A stretch of 64,000 nucleotides of DNA. Origin: Vibrio rhizosphaerae (lineage in GTDB: Bacteria > Pseudomonadota > Gammaproteobacteria > Enterobacterales > Vibrionaceae). A program made the translations under genes and the position numbers. The number at the start of each line of letters is the position of its first letter. Position 1 is the first letter of the stretch. The notes beneath the pieces were generated by a model. That model was not told the DNA's origin and searched no databases. It saw nothing but the letters and a program-made list of their open reading frames with translations. The stretch covers positions 1,984,001 to 2,048,000 of the forward strand of contig NZ_AP024903.1 of the NCBI RefSeq assembly GCF_024347095.1, in the 5' to 3' direction. Shown piece after piece: positions 44,899 to 55,598 of the stretch.

Positions 44899-44974
44899 TG
44901 GAGCGACACACGGGGTTCGAACCCGTGACCTCAACCTTGGCAAGGTTGCGCTCTACCAACTGAGCTAGTGTCGC
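44899..44974 (-). tRNA. tRNA-Gly (anticodon GCC)
   Basis: 76 bases, same as the copy at 39065 except for one compensated pair in the T-stem (GGGTTCGAACCC here). Anticodon loop TTGCCAA, encoded CCA. Confidence 0.95.
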
Positions 44975-44994
44975 ATTAAAATCTCAGAAGAGAA

Positions 44995-45068
44995 TGGAGG
45001 CGCGTCCCGGAGTCGAACCGAGGTCCACGGATTTGCAATCCGCTGCATAGCCACTCTGCCAACGCGCC
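44995..45068 (-). tRNA. tRNA-Cys (anticodon GCA)
   Basis: 74 bases, acceptor stem GGCGCGT / ACGCGCC, anticodon loop TTGCAAA, encoded CCA. It lies 20 bp upstream of tRNA-Gly in the same transcript. Confidence 0.94.
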
Positions 45069-45298
45069 AGTCTTGATACGGGTTCGCATTCTACGGATTC
45101 ACTCAACTCAGTCAACAAAATTTTTTATTTTTTAAATTGTTTGCCTATTTTACATGCAAATTCGAATACCTTTGTTGACCGGTCTGACACAACCCGTCAG
45201 ATTCTTCTTGTGACATAACAATTTCAACATTGAACTGTTGCGATACGCAGCAGTTATTTCTATGGTAATGCCATCCATTTGTAAATAGGTGAAACGCC

Positions 45299-45541
45299 AT
45301 GAAATTTACTGCCCAGCAAATCAATGAGCTCAATCTACTGCTTCAATTTGATCTGAACAGCCGTGACACCGGCATTAAAGTCCACAAGACCGCCGAGAAA
45401 AAAACGCAAGATGCCGTTGAAGCCTTATATCGGAAAAACCTATGCACTCATCCTGACGGTGGCTATTTAACCGATGAAGGCATCGAAATCGCTCAGGATG
45501 CAGATCGTATTCTCAGAGTCCTTGCCCAAGAACCGGAATAA
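45299..45541 (+). CDS. Small conserved protein, TIGR02647-like
   Basis: The 80-residue protein begins M-K-F-T-A-Q-Q-I-N-E-L-N-L-L-L-Q-F-D and holds G-I-K-V-H and G-Y-L-T-D-E-G segments. This resembles a small gammaproteobacterial family of unknown function with a winged-helix look. A GGTGAA site precedes the ATG. The SDR gene follows at 8 bp, so the two form an operon. Confidence 0.75.
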   Translation: MKFTAQQINELNLLLQFDLNSRDTGIKVHKTAEKKTQDAVEALYRKNLCTHPDGGYLTDEGIEIAQDADRILRVLAQEPE

Positions 45542-45549
45542 ATATCAAA

Positions 45550-46380
45550 ATGATGAAACATGTGACGATCATTGGCGCAGGATGGCTTGGTTTACCATTG
45601 ACACAACACTTGTCTGATTCATGTCGTGTCTTCGCCAGTAAAACGACTCCGGCCGGCGTTGATGCCCTGAAGCTTGAGGGGATTCGCAGTTTCTGCTTTG
45701 ATTTCGAACAGTCTGAACATCCTTTAGCGGAAACACTGACAGCCCAAAATGCAGAAATTGTGATTGGCTGCTTTCCTCCCGGATTCAGACAGAATAAGCA
45801 GGATGAATATGCCCATTACTGGCGCTATCTGGCCGAGCAGTGCAACATGGCGCAGGTGAAAAAGTTAGTGATGATCAGTACTACGGGTGTGTATCCCAAC
45901 CATCCCGGCATCATGACGGAACAGGATGCGAGTCTGGCCCTTGCGCAGGAAAATGCTGATTTTAGTGAATCCGCCCGGATCTTACTCACGGCCGAGCAAC
46001 ATGTCATCGATAGCGGGCTGGATTATGCCATTCTGCGCTTTAGCGGTTTAATCGGCCCCAAACGACATCCGGCTCGTTTTGTCCCGAAGCTCAAACAAGT
46101 CAGCTCACTCGCCCCGGCGAATATGCTACATCTTGATGACGCCATTGGCAGTATCCGTTATATCCTTGAGCAAGAACTCTCCGGGATTTTTAACGTCACT
46201 ACGCCACAAACCGTTAGTAAAGCAGAATTTTATCAAGCAGCATTGGACAGTGTCTCATCAGAAGCTGATTTACCCCCGATTGTTGCACAAGAAGATAAAC
46301 GCGTCAGCAGCGACAAACTTTGCCACTGCGGCTATCAATTTCATTATCAAAATACACTGGACACGCTCCGCTACCTATAA
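45550..46380 (+). CDS. SDR-family NAD(P)-binding protein (YeeZ-like)
   Basis: The 276-residue protein has an N-terminal G-A-G-W-L-G nucleotide motif near residue 10, S-T-T-G-V-Y near 111 and a domain ending with tandem short strands. It is an atypical extended SDR: the active-site Tyr-x-x-x-Lys is not obvious, as in YeeZ-type proteins. Substrate unknown. Co-transcribed with the preceding small gene. Confidence 0.78.
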   Translation: MMKHVTIIGAGWLGLPLTQHLSDSCRVFASKTTPAGVDALKLEGIRSFCFDFEQSEHPLAETLTAQNAEIVIGCFPPGFRQNKQDEYAHYWRYLAEQCNMAQVKKLVMISTTGVYPNHPGIMTEQDASLALAQENADFSESARILLTAEQHVIDSGLDYAILRFSGLIGPKRHPARFVPKLKQVSSLAPANMLHLDDAIGSIRYILEQELSGIFNVTTPQTVSKAEFYQAALDSVSSEADLPPIVAQEDKRVSSDKLCHCGYQFHYQNTLDTLRYL

Positions 46381-46398
46381 CAACGCCACCGGGGCGAA

Positions 46399-46980
46399 TC
46401 AGAGTCGCCCCAAAGCCTCTTTATAGTGTTTCCGGCAGACCGAGACATACCGATCATTACCGCCGATATCAACTTGAGCACCTTCGGCAATCGGTTGACC
46501 TTGCGCATCGACACGCACCACCATATTGGCCTTTTTACCGCAATGGCAAATGGTTTTCAGCTCCACCAGTTTGTCAGCCCAGGCTAACAGATGCTGACTT
46601 CCGGGAAAAAGCTCCCCTTTAAAGTCAGATCGCAATCCATAGCACAGGACCGGAATACCAAGTCGATCGACCACATCCGTCAACTGATATACCTGCTCTT
46701 TCGACAAAAACTGGCATTCATCAACCAAAATACAATCCACTTTCATCTGCTGGTGGAGTTGCTCGATTTCCTCAAACAAATTGGAAGTCTCGCGAAACAG
46801 ATAGGCTTCTTCCTCTAATCCGATTCGGGAACTGACTTTACCCACTCCGAATCGGTCATCGATCGCTGCGGTATAAATCACCGGATTCATGCCCCGCTCC
46901 CGATAGTTAAAAGAAGATTGCAACAGTGTGGTCGATTTCCCTGCGTTCATTGCAGAGTAATAAAAATACATCTGGGCCAA
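46399..46980 (-). CDS. tdk: Thymidine kinase
   Basis: The 193-residue type II thymidine kinase has a P-loop [10 protein letters not shown] near residue 9, a D-E-C-Q-F-L motif near 88, and zinc cysteines C-H-C-G-K near 147 and a later C-R-K-H. It phosphorylates thymidine for dTTP salvage. Convergent with the SDR gene. Confidence 0.96.
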   Translation of the reverse strand: MAQMYFYYSAMNAGKSTTLLQSSFNYRERGMNPVIYTAAIDDRFGVGKVSSRIGLEEEAYLFRETSNLFEEIEQLHQQMKVDCILVDECQFLSKEQVYQLTDVVDRLGIPVLCYGLRSDFKGELFPGSQHLLAWADKLVELKTICHCGKKANMVVRVDAQGQPIAEGAQVDIGGNDRYVSVCRKHYKEALGRL

Positions 46981-47061
46981 AGTATTTTCCTGTGTTCATG
47001 AACAGACAATTTTCATGTGCGTTAAGTTGCCTGTAAAACTAATTGATTCTCTCTCAGCCAA

Positions 47062-47094
47062 ATACGAAAAAGGTGGCAATCAGCCACCTTTGTT
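47062..47094 (-). terminator. Rho-independent terminator after aspS
   Basis: AAAGGTGGC / GCCACCTTT stem with a 5-base loop and a following T run on the minus strand, 17 bp after the aspS stop. Confidence 0.85.
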
Positions 47095-47110
47095 CACTCA
47101 TCTGACGCAA

Positions 47111-48883
47111 TTAAACATCTTCCGCTTTAGCTCGCACAGCAATCGCCAGCTCTTCAAGTGCGGCCGGGTTCGCTTCACTTGGCGCTTCCGTCATCGGGCA
47201 AGCTGCCGCGGTTGTCTTCGGAAATGCAATCACATCACGGATATTTTCTGTACCACAAAGCAGCATCACCAGACGGTCAAAACCAAAAGCTAAACCGGCA
47301 TGCGGCGGTGTACCGAATTTCAGGGCATCCAACAGGAAGCCGAATTTCCGACGCTGCTCATCTTCTTCAATGCCTAAAATATCAAATACCGCTGTTTGCA
47401 TTGCAGAATCATGGATACGAACCGAACCCCCACCGACTTCATAACCATTCAAGACCATATCATAGGCATTGGAATTGACATTGGCCGGATTAGCTTTTAA
47501 CTCATCAGCGGTGACACCTAATGGTGAAGTGAACGGATGGTGCATCGCATGAAGCTGGCCTTCGTCATCTTCTTCAAACATTGGGAAATCAACCACCCAA
47601 AGTGGCGCCCAGGCAGACTCATCGGTCAGTGACAAGTCAGTCCCCAGTTTTAACCGCAGCGCACCCAACGCTTCTGACACAACGTTGATTTTATCGGCAC
47701 CAAAGAGAATGATGTCGCCGCTTTGCGCCTGCGTGCGTTCCAGAATTGCTTCAATCACCGATTCAGATAAGAACTTCGCAACTGGTGACTGAATGCCTTC
47801 CAGACCGGCTGCGCGATCGTTGACTTTCAACCATGCCAATCCTTTCGCACCGTAGATCGATACAAATTCACCATATCCGTCAATCTGTTTACGCGTCAGG
47901 CTCGCGCCACCCGGAACACGAATTACGGCCACCCGGCCTTTGGCATTATTGGCTGGCCCGGAGAAAACTTTAAACTCAACGTCTTTGACTAAATCAGCGA
48001 TATCCACCAGTTCCAACGGGTTACGCAGGTCAGGCTTATCACTGCCGAAACGACGCATGGCTTCACTATATTTCATCACCGGAAATGCGCCTAAATCGAC
48101 ATCCAGCAGTTCCTGCCACATCTCGCGAACCATTTTTTCGGTTACCGCACGCACTTCATCAGCGGTCATAAATGATGTTTCGATATCGATCTGCGTGAAT
48201 TCAGGCTGACGATCGGCCCGTAAATCTTCATCGCGGAAACATTTTACAATCTGATAATAGCGGTCAAAGCCGGACATCATCAGCAATTGCTTAAATAACT
48301 GAGGCGACTGTGGCAACGCATAGAACTTGCCTTTATGAACCCGGCTTGGGACGAGGTAATCCCGCGCACCTTCTGGTGTGGCTTTGGTCAGAACCGGGGT
48401 TTCAATATCGAGGAACCCTTGTCCGTCGAGGAAACGACGCACAAAGCTTGACGCACGCGCACGCAGTTTAATCCGGTCGCTCATTTCAGGACGACGTAAG
48501 TCGAGATAGCGATATTTCAAACGCTGCTCTTCAGAGTTTTTCTGATTAAAGTCCAGTGGTAATACGTCAGAGCGGTTGATAATTTCCAACTGAGTGGCAA
48601 GGATTTCCACTTCTCCGGTCGCCATATCGCGATTAATCTGAGAATCCGGACGCGCTCTGACTTCACCGGTCAAACGAATACAAAACTCACTGCGCAGTTG
48701 GTTCGCAACCTCAAAGACATCTGCCATATCAGGGTCAACAACAACCTGAACTAATCCTTCACGATCTCGCATATCAATAAAGATCAGGCCGCCCAGATCC
48801 CGACGACGATTCACCCAACCACAAAGTTCTACATTCTGCCCGACCAGGGACTTGTTGAGGTGACCACAATAATGGCTACGCAT
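47111..48883 (-). CDS. aspS: Aspartate--tRNA ligase
   Basis: The protein has 590 residues from the ATG at 48883 ([10 protein letters not shown]), equal in length to E. coli AspS. It has an N-terminal OB-fold (about 15-105), class II catalytic motifs with [18 protein letters not shown] near residue 217 and G-F-D-R-L near 535, and the bacterial GAD insertion (about 290-420). It charges tRNA-Asp. Confidence 0.97.
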   Translation of the reverse strand: MRSHYCGHLNKSLVGQNVELCGWVNRRRDLGGLIFIDMRDREGLVQVVVDPDMADVFEVANQLRSEFCIRLTGEVRARPDSQINRDMATGEVEILATQLEIINRSDVLPLDFNQKNSEEQRLKYRYLDLRRPEMSDRIKLRARASSFVRRFLDGQGFLDIETPVLTKATPEGARDYLVPSRVHKGKFYALPQSPQLFKQLLMMSGFDRYYQIVKCFRDEDLRADRQPEFTQIDIETSFMTADEVRAVTEKMVREMWQELLDVDLGAFPVMKYSEAMRRFGSDKPDLRNPLELVDIADLVKDVEFKVFSGPANNAKGRVAVIRVPGGASLTRKQIDGYGEFVSIYGAKGLAWLKVNDRAAGLEGIQSPVAKFLSESVIEAILERTQAQSGDIILFGADKINVVSEALGALRLKLGTDLSLTDESAWAPLWVVDFPMFEEDDEGQLHAMHHPFTSPLGVTADELKANPANVNSNAYDMVLNGYEVGGGSVRIHDSAMQTAVFDILGIEEDEQRRKFGFLLDALKFGTPPHAGLAFGFDRLVMLLCGTENIRDVIAFPKTTAAACPMTEAPSEANPAALEELAIAVRAKAEDV

Positions 48884-49217
48884 AATGAGTTTCCCAATTT
48901 CCAATAGCTGATTCAAATCTTCGCTGCCCGCTTTCATTTCCAAACCAGCGGACAACAACAAAATATCCTAAATAACCGTGTGACTGTTCAACCAAGTCAT
49001 TCCGACATACAATGCCGGTTCAATCATGAATAATCATGTTGCATTCGATCGCGCTGTATTCAATGCTCCGGTCAACCGGAAAGACATTGCAACGCCGATG
49101 GTTCAGTCAAGTCACCACCGTGCACAACGGTGTAAAGAAATAGGCGCTGATTATAGCGCTAAAAGACCGGATTCTTCAAAACGATATCGTGCATTTGACA
49201 CAATTTAAATTGAAAAA
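48884..49217. other. Divergent aspS/DUF72 intergenic region
   Basis: 334 bp with no gene. A CCGGTCAACCGG palindrome lies near 49070 and a TTGACACAATTTAAAT promoter-like stretch near 49195. Nothing else recognised. Confidence 0.5.
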
Positions 49218-50086
49218 ATGACAAAGACACTTCCTATTCGACTCGGACTCACGCTCTGGTCACACCCACAATGGCAACAAACCCTGTACGGGCGAGGCAC
49301 CTCTGTTTCCGAGCGACTCGAAAAATACGCGCAAGTTTTCACACCGTCGAAGGGAATACAACATTCTATGCATCCCCGTCCCCCACAACGGTTGCCAATT
49401 GGAAAGCAGCGACCGGGTCTGATTTTCGCTTTACGTTTAAATTACCCAAACAAATTACCCATGAATTGATGTTGCATGGCTGTGAAGACTTACTGAACCA
49501 ATTCATGCAATTAATGGCCCCGCTTCATGAACGGGTTGGCTTATGGACCATTCAGCTTCCAGCCGCTTTCAGTCCGGCACACCTCCCGGCGTTGAAACGT
49601 TTCTGTCGTTACTTTCCCGCGGGTTATCCATTAGGGGTCGAAGTCCGTCATCCGGCATTTTTTCAGAAAGGCGCGGAGGAAAAACAGTTCAACCAATGGC
49701 TGGTCGAAACTCAGGCAGACCGGATTATCATGGATAGCCGCCCCGTGTTTGCCGCGCAACCGGATAACGCTGCGGTGATCGATGCGCAAAAGAAAAAGCC
49801 CCGGGTCCCGGTCCATGCGATTGCAACCGGCAGTCACCCGATGATTCGTTTCATCGGCCACCCGGACATTCAACAAAATGATGCTTTTTTCGCAGCCTGG
49901 ATGCAGAAACTGCCAATGTGGATTCAACAAGGGAAACAACCCTACCTGATGATTCATACCCCGGATAATCAACTGGCACCGGAGCTGGCGCAACGTCTTT
50001 ACCAACAACTACAACAGCAGGTGCAACTGCCGGAACTTCCCCCTTTTCCGGGAGCGGCAGCGGCCAACCAGATCAGCATGTTCTAA
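49218..50086 (+). pseudogene. DUF72 (YecE-like) gene with a single-base frameshift
   Basis: The N-terminal 40 codons (P-I-R-L-G-L-T-L-W-S-H-P-Q-W-Q-Q-T-L-Y-G to L-E-K-Y-A-Q-V-F) are in one frame. The rest (F-H-T-V-E-G-N-T-T-F-Y... to N-Q-I-S-M-F) is in another. The family sequence is restored by one extra C in TTTTCAC at 49336-49342. So the gene is disrupted by a one-base deletion, or the assembly has an error there. Everything else is intact. Confidence 0.8.
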
Positions 50087-50169
50087 TCAGCGCCTGATGA
50101 CAACCACACGGTTATTGCATAAAATACGCCCCTTTTCTTGGTTCCGTCCCGATTGACGGTTGGTCATAG

Positions 50170-50916
<747 letters not shown>

Positions 50917-51032
50917 TGTGGGCGATTCATGTCAGATGAGCCATGATCATTGGCCTGGCATCAGGCAAACCACCCCTTGCTCTGCTGAGGATGTTCCCAG
51001 TTTTACTTTTTGTTCGCAGGATACTCAATTCC

Positions 51033-52004
51033 ATGTTTAATTTTGCTAATTTTTATCAGCTTATCGCGCAAGATCAACGCCTCCAGCCATGGCTGAACGT
51101 TTTACCTCAGCAACTGACGGATTGGCAAAACGATTCACACGGAGATTTTGAGCGCTGGGTCCGGGCATTGAATAAGCTTCCGGCATTCAAGCCTGATCAG
51201 GTTGAGCTGAAAACGGAAGTCGCCATCCACAATCAGACACCTTTAGCGGCCGGAGAACAACAAAAGCTGGAAAATCTGCTGAAAACATTCCACCCGTGGC
51301 GCAAAGGGCCTTATCACATTCATGGTATCCATATTGATACGGAATGGCGTTCAGATTGGAAGTGGGATCGTGTTTTGCAACATATTTCCCCGTTAAAAAA
51401 TCGAAATGTACTCGATGTCGGCTGTGGGAATGGCTACCATATGTGGCGGATGCTGGGAGAAGGCGCACGTCTTTGTATTGGTGTGGACCCATCTCATCTG
51501 TTTTTAATTCAGTTCGAAGCCATACGACGATTAATGGGAAATGATCAGCGGGCCCATTTATTACCGTTAGGTATCGAAGCACTGCCGAAACTCGAAGCAT
51601 TTGATACGGTGTTTAGTATGGGGGTTTTGTATCACCGTCGTTCGCCGCTGGACCATTTGTTACAGTTAAAAGATCAACTGGTTGCGGGCGGAGAACTGAT
51701 TCTGGAAACGCTGGTGATCGAAGGCGATGAGAGTGCGGTACTCGTCCCGAAAGATCGCTATGCGCAGATGCGTAACGTGTACTTCTTTCCTTCGGCACTT
51801 GCACTCAAAGTGTGGCTGGAAAAATGTGGGTTTACTGACGTTGTGATTGCCGATGAAAACGAAACATCGACAGAAGAGCAACGGACAACCACATGGATGA
51901 CACATAACTCATTACCTGACTATCTCGATCCGGCAAATCCGAAGCAAACGATAGAGGGCTACCCGGCACCGAGAAGAGCAGTTCTGATTGCCCGGAAACC
52001 ATAA
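51033..52004 (+). CDS. cmoB: tRNA U34 carboxymethyltransferase
   Basis: The protein has 323 residues from the ATG at 51033 (M-F-N-F-A-N-F-Y). SAM fold motif [11 protein letters not shown] near residue 120, then S-M-G-V-L-Y-H-R-R near 196 typical of CmoB. It transfers the carboxymethyl group from carboxy-SAM to ho5U34. A frame upstream to 50943 lacks family similarity. The gap from cmoA is 116 bp. Confidence 0.95.
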   Translation: MFNFANFYQLIAQDQRLQPWLNVLPQQLTDWQNDSHGDFERWVRALNKLPAFKPDQVELKTEVAIHNQTPLAAGEQQKLENLLKTFHPWRKGPYHIHGIHIDTEWRSDWKWDRVLQHISPLKNRNVLDVGCGNGYHMWRMLGEGARLCIGVDPSHLFLIQFEAIRRLMGNDQRAHLLPLGIEALPKLEAFDTVFSMGVLYHRRSPLDHLLQLKDQLVAGGELILETLVIEGDESAVLVPKDRYAQMRNVYFFPSALALKVWLEKCGFTDVVIADENETSTEEQRTTTWMTHNSLPDYLDPANPKQTIEGYPAPRRAVLIARKP

Positions 52005-52109
52005 TTGACAAACATCTAACGTGCCATATAAAAAATCAGAGTACGCTAGAGCGTGGAAATCACCACTGAATGCTTTTATTAATCATAACAACTAAGAATT
52101 AGGTTACTC

Positions 52110-52907
52110 ATGTTTAAACGACTTGCACTTGTGGCCACAATATCCACACTAGCGGGATGCGTCACAACAGAGGAAAGAAACTTACATCACGAGACCATTG
52201 CTGCAATTCATGGGACAGAAAACAACATTAATCAACGTCTGACCAATCTAGAATTGCAGTCCAGTAATCAAGTCGATTACATCGATAGTCTGGAAAATGA
52301 AGTTTCTTCTTTAAAACAGCAAATACATCGACTCAATCAGAATCACTATCAGCATTCATTACTACAGGAGAGTAACTCAGCCCAGTCGCTGCAACATCTT
52401 GCTTCATCAGATCCAGCACCGGCAAATAAGGTTATCCTTGGACAGGTTGAGCGAATCAGTATTGAATCGATCAAACAAAAATTCGATGCCCGGGTCGATA
52501 CAGGCGCTGCTACATCATCTTTGGACGCAACCGATATTGAAGAATTTGAAAGAAATGGCAAAAACTGGGTTCGCTTTCATTTATCGGGTCGGGGCGAACA
52601 GGATGATGCCCAAGTAGCAGACAAAAAAAATGCCAGCGATAAAACGGCCAAACCAGAAGACAAGGACAACTGGATCGAAGCACCGGTAGTACGCTATGTC
52701 AAAATTCGACAAGCCTCAACATCGGAAAGCGAACGACGGGCAGTGGTTGAATTATGGATCAGTGTCGGGAACATTCGTGAACGAACAGAATTTACCCTTG
52801 CCGATCGCTCCCATATGTCACACCCAATTTTATTGGGGCGTGAATTCCTCCGCGATATCGCGCTGGTGGATGTAAGTAAGAAATACATTCAGTCCACGGC
52901 CAAATAA
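52110..52907 (+). CDS. Lipoprotein with retropepsin-like (RimK-associated) aspartic protease domain
   Basis: The 265-residue protein has a lipobox L-A-G-C near residue 16, a coiled-coil region (about 30-80), and a C-terminal domain of the Zn_protease/RimK-LysX retropepsin type with K-F-D-A-R-V-D-T-G-A-A-T-S-S-L near residue 130 (single D-T-G, so dimeric). Its neighbours are a 7TM-transglutaminase-like protein and an ATP-grasp ligase. Family data point to a peptide-tag or wall/envelope control system. The actual substrate is unknown. Confidence 0.82.
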   Translation: MFKRLALVATISTLAGCVTTEERNLHHETIAAIHGTENNINQRLTNLELQSSNQVDYIDSLENEVSSLKQQIHRLNQNHYQHSLLQESNSAQSLQHLASSDPAPANKVILGQVERISIESIKQKFDARVDTGAATSSLDATDIEEFERNGKNWVRFHLSGRGEQDDAQVADKKNASDKTAKPEDKDNWIEAPVVRYVKIRQASTSESERRAVVELWISVGNIRERTEFTLADRSHMSHPILLGREFLRDIALVDVSKKYIQSTAK

Positions 52908-52921
52908 TTATCTGGTGAGTA

Positions 52922-54439
52922 TTGATCATGACTTCCCGAATTCCATTTTATATTTCTATCGTACTGCTGATCGCGATCGGCATTTATTTAAGCGTTTTCC
53001 GCCATCAAGTTTATGGGGTGCCCTGGGTTCCCGGCGAAACGAGACAAGTCTGGGAAATTGAAGCGCGTATTCAGTTTAATGCACAGGGCAAAGAGGCCAA
53101 AGTTTCTCTTGCCGCACCATACACACAAGATGGGTTCACGCTGATTAGTGAATCCGCCTCTTCACCGGGGTATGGGGTTTCTTACCTTGAATCGACGCCG
53201 GGGAGCCGACGCGCCGAATGGTCGATTCGCCGGGCTAGTGGTCCACAAACGATTTATTACAAAACGCAGTTTCTTGTCGACCCTGACGCGAAATCAATTG
53301 CCGAGCCACCCCACGGTCCGGTTGATACCCCGGCATTCGATAGTCCGGAGGAAGCCGCAGCGGTCTCTCTGATTACGCAGGCAAGTGAGCGTTCAGCTGA
53401 TGACGTGACCTTTACCAGAGAGCTGATCAAAGCACTGAATGACGCGGAAAGCCAGAACGCACAATTGCTGTTGAATCAGATGACCAAATATGAAGCCACA
53501 CAAAAGATGCTTTCCTATTCAGGGATTCCCAATAAGATTGTCGGCGTTTTGGAACTGGAAGATGGCCGCCGTCGTCAAAGTATCGAGCCCATGAATGAAG
53601 TCTGGGACGGAGAACGTTGGGTTGTCTTTAATCCGGACACCGGTAAACAGGCAAACCATCCGAATTTGCTGGTGTGGGATGAATCCAATGTCTCCTTGCT
53701 TGACGTGGTCGGCGGTAAAAACAGCCGGGTACAATTCAGCATGATTTCCCACGAGGTTTCACCTCAGGAAGCCACGAACAGTAAAGTCAATGCGGACGGA
53801 TTACTCAATCTATCCATCCACAGCCTACCGTTAGAAGAGCAAGCGATGTTTAAAACCATCATGCTGATTCCTATCGGTGCACTGATTGTCGTATTTCTCC
53901 GCGTCATTATCGGACTTAAAACATCCGGGACATTCATGCCGGTTCTGATCGCGGTAGCATTTGTCCAGACCCAACTCCTCACGGGGATTATCGGTTTTCT
54001 GTTAATTGTGGGAACAGGATTATTTATCCGTAGTTATCTGTCGAAACTGAACCTGTTACTGGTCGCCCGAATATCGGCCGTGATCATCGCGGTCATTCTG
54101 ATGATTTCGCTCTTCACGGTACTCTCCTTCCGACTGGGCATAACGGAAGGACTCACCATTACTTTCTTCCCTATGATTATTCTCTCATGGACCATTGAGC
54201 GGATGTCGATTCTCTGGGAAGAAGACGGTGCGAAAGAGGTCTTTCTGCAAGGTGGCGGTTCGCTGTTTACCGCGATTCTGGTTTACCTTGGCATGACCAA
54301 TCCATATGTTCAGCATCTGACGTTTAATTTTATCGGGTTACAGTTGATTGTGTTGGCACTTATTCTGTTGCTGGGAACGTATACCGGCTATCGTGTCAGC
54401 GAATTGAAGCGCTTCAAACCTCTGGTAGATGAACTATGA
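52922..54439 (+). CDS. Inactive transglutaminase fused to seven membrane helices
   Basis: The 505-residue protein has an N-terminal membrane anchor (about 5-25), a periplasmic transglutaminase-like domain (about 30-290) with E-V-W-D-G-E-R-W-V-V-F-N but no clear catalytic Cys, and a C-terminal block of about seven hydrophobic segments (310-495). It belongs to the UUP1-type family found next to ATP-grasp ligases. Spacing to the lipoprotein is 14 bp and the ATP-grasp gene overlaps its stop by 4 bp. Confidence 0.85.
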   Translation: MIMTSRIPFYISIVLLIAIGIYLSVFRHQVYGVPWVPGETRQVWEIEARIQFNAQGKEAKVSLAAPYTQDGFTLISESASSPGYGVSYLESTPGSRRAEWSIRRASGPQTIYYKTQFLVDPDAKSIAEPPHGPVDTPAFDSPEEAAAVSLITQASERSADDVTFTRELIKALNDAESQNAQLLLNQMTKYEATQKMLSYSGIPNKIVGVLELEDGRRRQSIEPMNEVWDGERWVVFNPDTGKQANHPNLLVWDESNVSLLDVVGGKNSRVQFSMISHEVSPQEATNSKVNADGLLNLSIHSLPLEEQAMFKTIMLIPIGALIVVFLRVIIGLKTSGTFMPVLIAVAFVQTQLLTGIIGFLLIVGTGLFIRSYLSKLNLLLVARISAVIIAVILMISLFTVLSFRLGITEGLTITFFPMIILSWTIERMSILWEEDGAKEVFLQGGGSLFTAILVYLGMTNPYVQHLTFNFIGLQLIVLALILLLGTYTGYRVSELKRFKPLVDEL

Positions 54440-55416
54440 TTTTTGAAAAATATACCTCCCCTTTCCGCTTAAGGCATAAGGGGATCATGGGGATGAATAA
54501 GCGTAACCATAGCTATATTGGCCGTTACAATGATCGCGCTAAATATCCCTTAGTCGATGATAAGCTTCAGACGAAAATCATCGCAGAGAAAGCCGGATGT
54601 ACCGTCCCTCAACTCATCGGCGTGATCCGCAACCAGTATGAAGTCAAACAAATTCATCAACTGGTTCAGCAATGGCCAAACTTTGTGATCAAGCCAGCCC
54701 GCGGTAGTGGCGGGAAAGGGATTTTGGTGGTGACTTCCCATCAAAATGGCGTTTATGTCAAACCATCGGGTGCAACGCTCAGTGCTGAAGATGTGGAAAG
54801 ACATGTCAGTAACGCACTTGCAGGGCTATTTTCTCTGGGTGGTAAAAATGATGTCGCGATCATCGAAAACCTGATTCAGTTTGACGACTGTTTCGATGGT
54901 TTCAGCTATGAAGGGGTCCCGGATGTCCGGGTCATTGTTTTCAAAGGCTATCCCGTGATGTGCATGATGCGCCTGTCTACCCGTGCATCGGATGGCAAGG
55001 CGAACTTGCATCAGGGAGCTGTTGGGGTTGGCATCGATATTGCCACCGGTAAAGCCGTACGAGCCGTTCAGTTCGGTCAGCCTGTGACACATCATCCGGA
55101 CACAGGCCGGGCATTGATTGAACTGGAAGTGCCTCACTGGCAGCGTCTGCTTGAACTTGCCGCGCAAGCATGGGAAATGACGGGGTTGGGTTATCTTGGG
55201 ACCGATATGGTGCTGGATAAAAATAAAGGCCCGATGGTACTGGAACTCAATGCCCGTCCCGGTCTGGCCATTCAGATTGCCAATGGGGCGGGTTTGTTAC
55301 CACGACTCCGACATATCGAGCATATGGGAGCGCCTGAACAACCATTAGACGCCCAAGCACGGGTTGAATATTCAATGCATCACTTTGCTGCGACGTCACA
55401 ACATTTAACTCAGTAA
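54436..55416 (+). CDS. Alpha-L-glutamate ligase-like ATP-grasp protein
   Basis: The 326-residue RimK-like ATP-grasp protein has I-K-P-A-R-G-S-G-G-K-G near residue 83 (nucleotide binding) and V-L-E-L-N-A-R-P-G-L-A-I-Q near 271 (metal binding). It is expected to add an amino acid to a protein or peptide carboxylate. Third gene of the conserved protease/7TM/ATP-grasp trio. Confidence 0.86.
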   Translation: MIFEKYTSPFRLRHKGIMGMNKRNHSYIGRYNDRAKYPLVDDKLQTKIIAEKAGCTVPQLIGVIRNQYEVKQIHQLVQQWPNFVIKPARGSGGKGILVVTSHQNGVYVKPSGATLSAEDVERHVSNALAGLFSLGGKNDVAIIENLIQFDDCFDGFSYEGVPDVRVIVFKGYPVMCMMRLSTRASDGKANLHQGAVGVGIDIATGKAVRAVQFGQPVTHHPDTGRALIELEVPHWQRLLELAAQAWEMTGLGYLGTDMVLDKNKGPMVLELNARPGLAIQIANGAGLLPRLRHIEHMGAPEQPLDAQARVEYSMHHFAATSQHLTQ

Positions 55417-55598
55417 ACACCATACACCGCCCCGCCCCTATCTTCAGACCACGCGTCATCGCAAGATCGAACGAAGATAGGATGAGGGGCGTACACATCT
55501 TTCGTCAAGGTTGCCGATCTTTTCACCTCGCTTTGTCATGATTCTTACATTCGATTGCTAATCTGATTTCGTGTCATTATCCATGATGGAGCTAGGCT

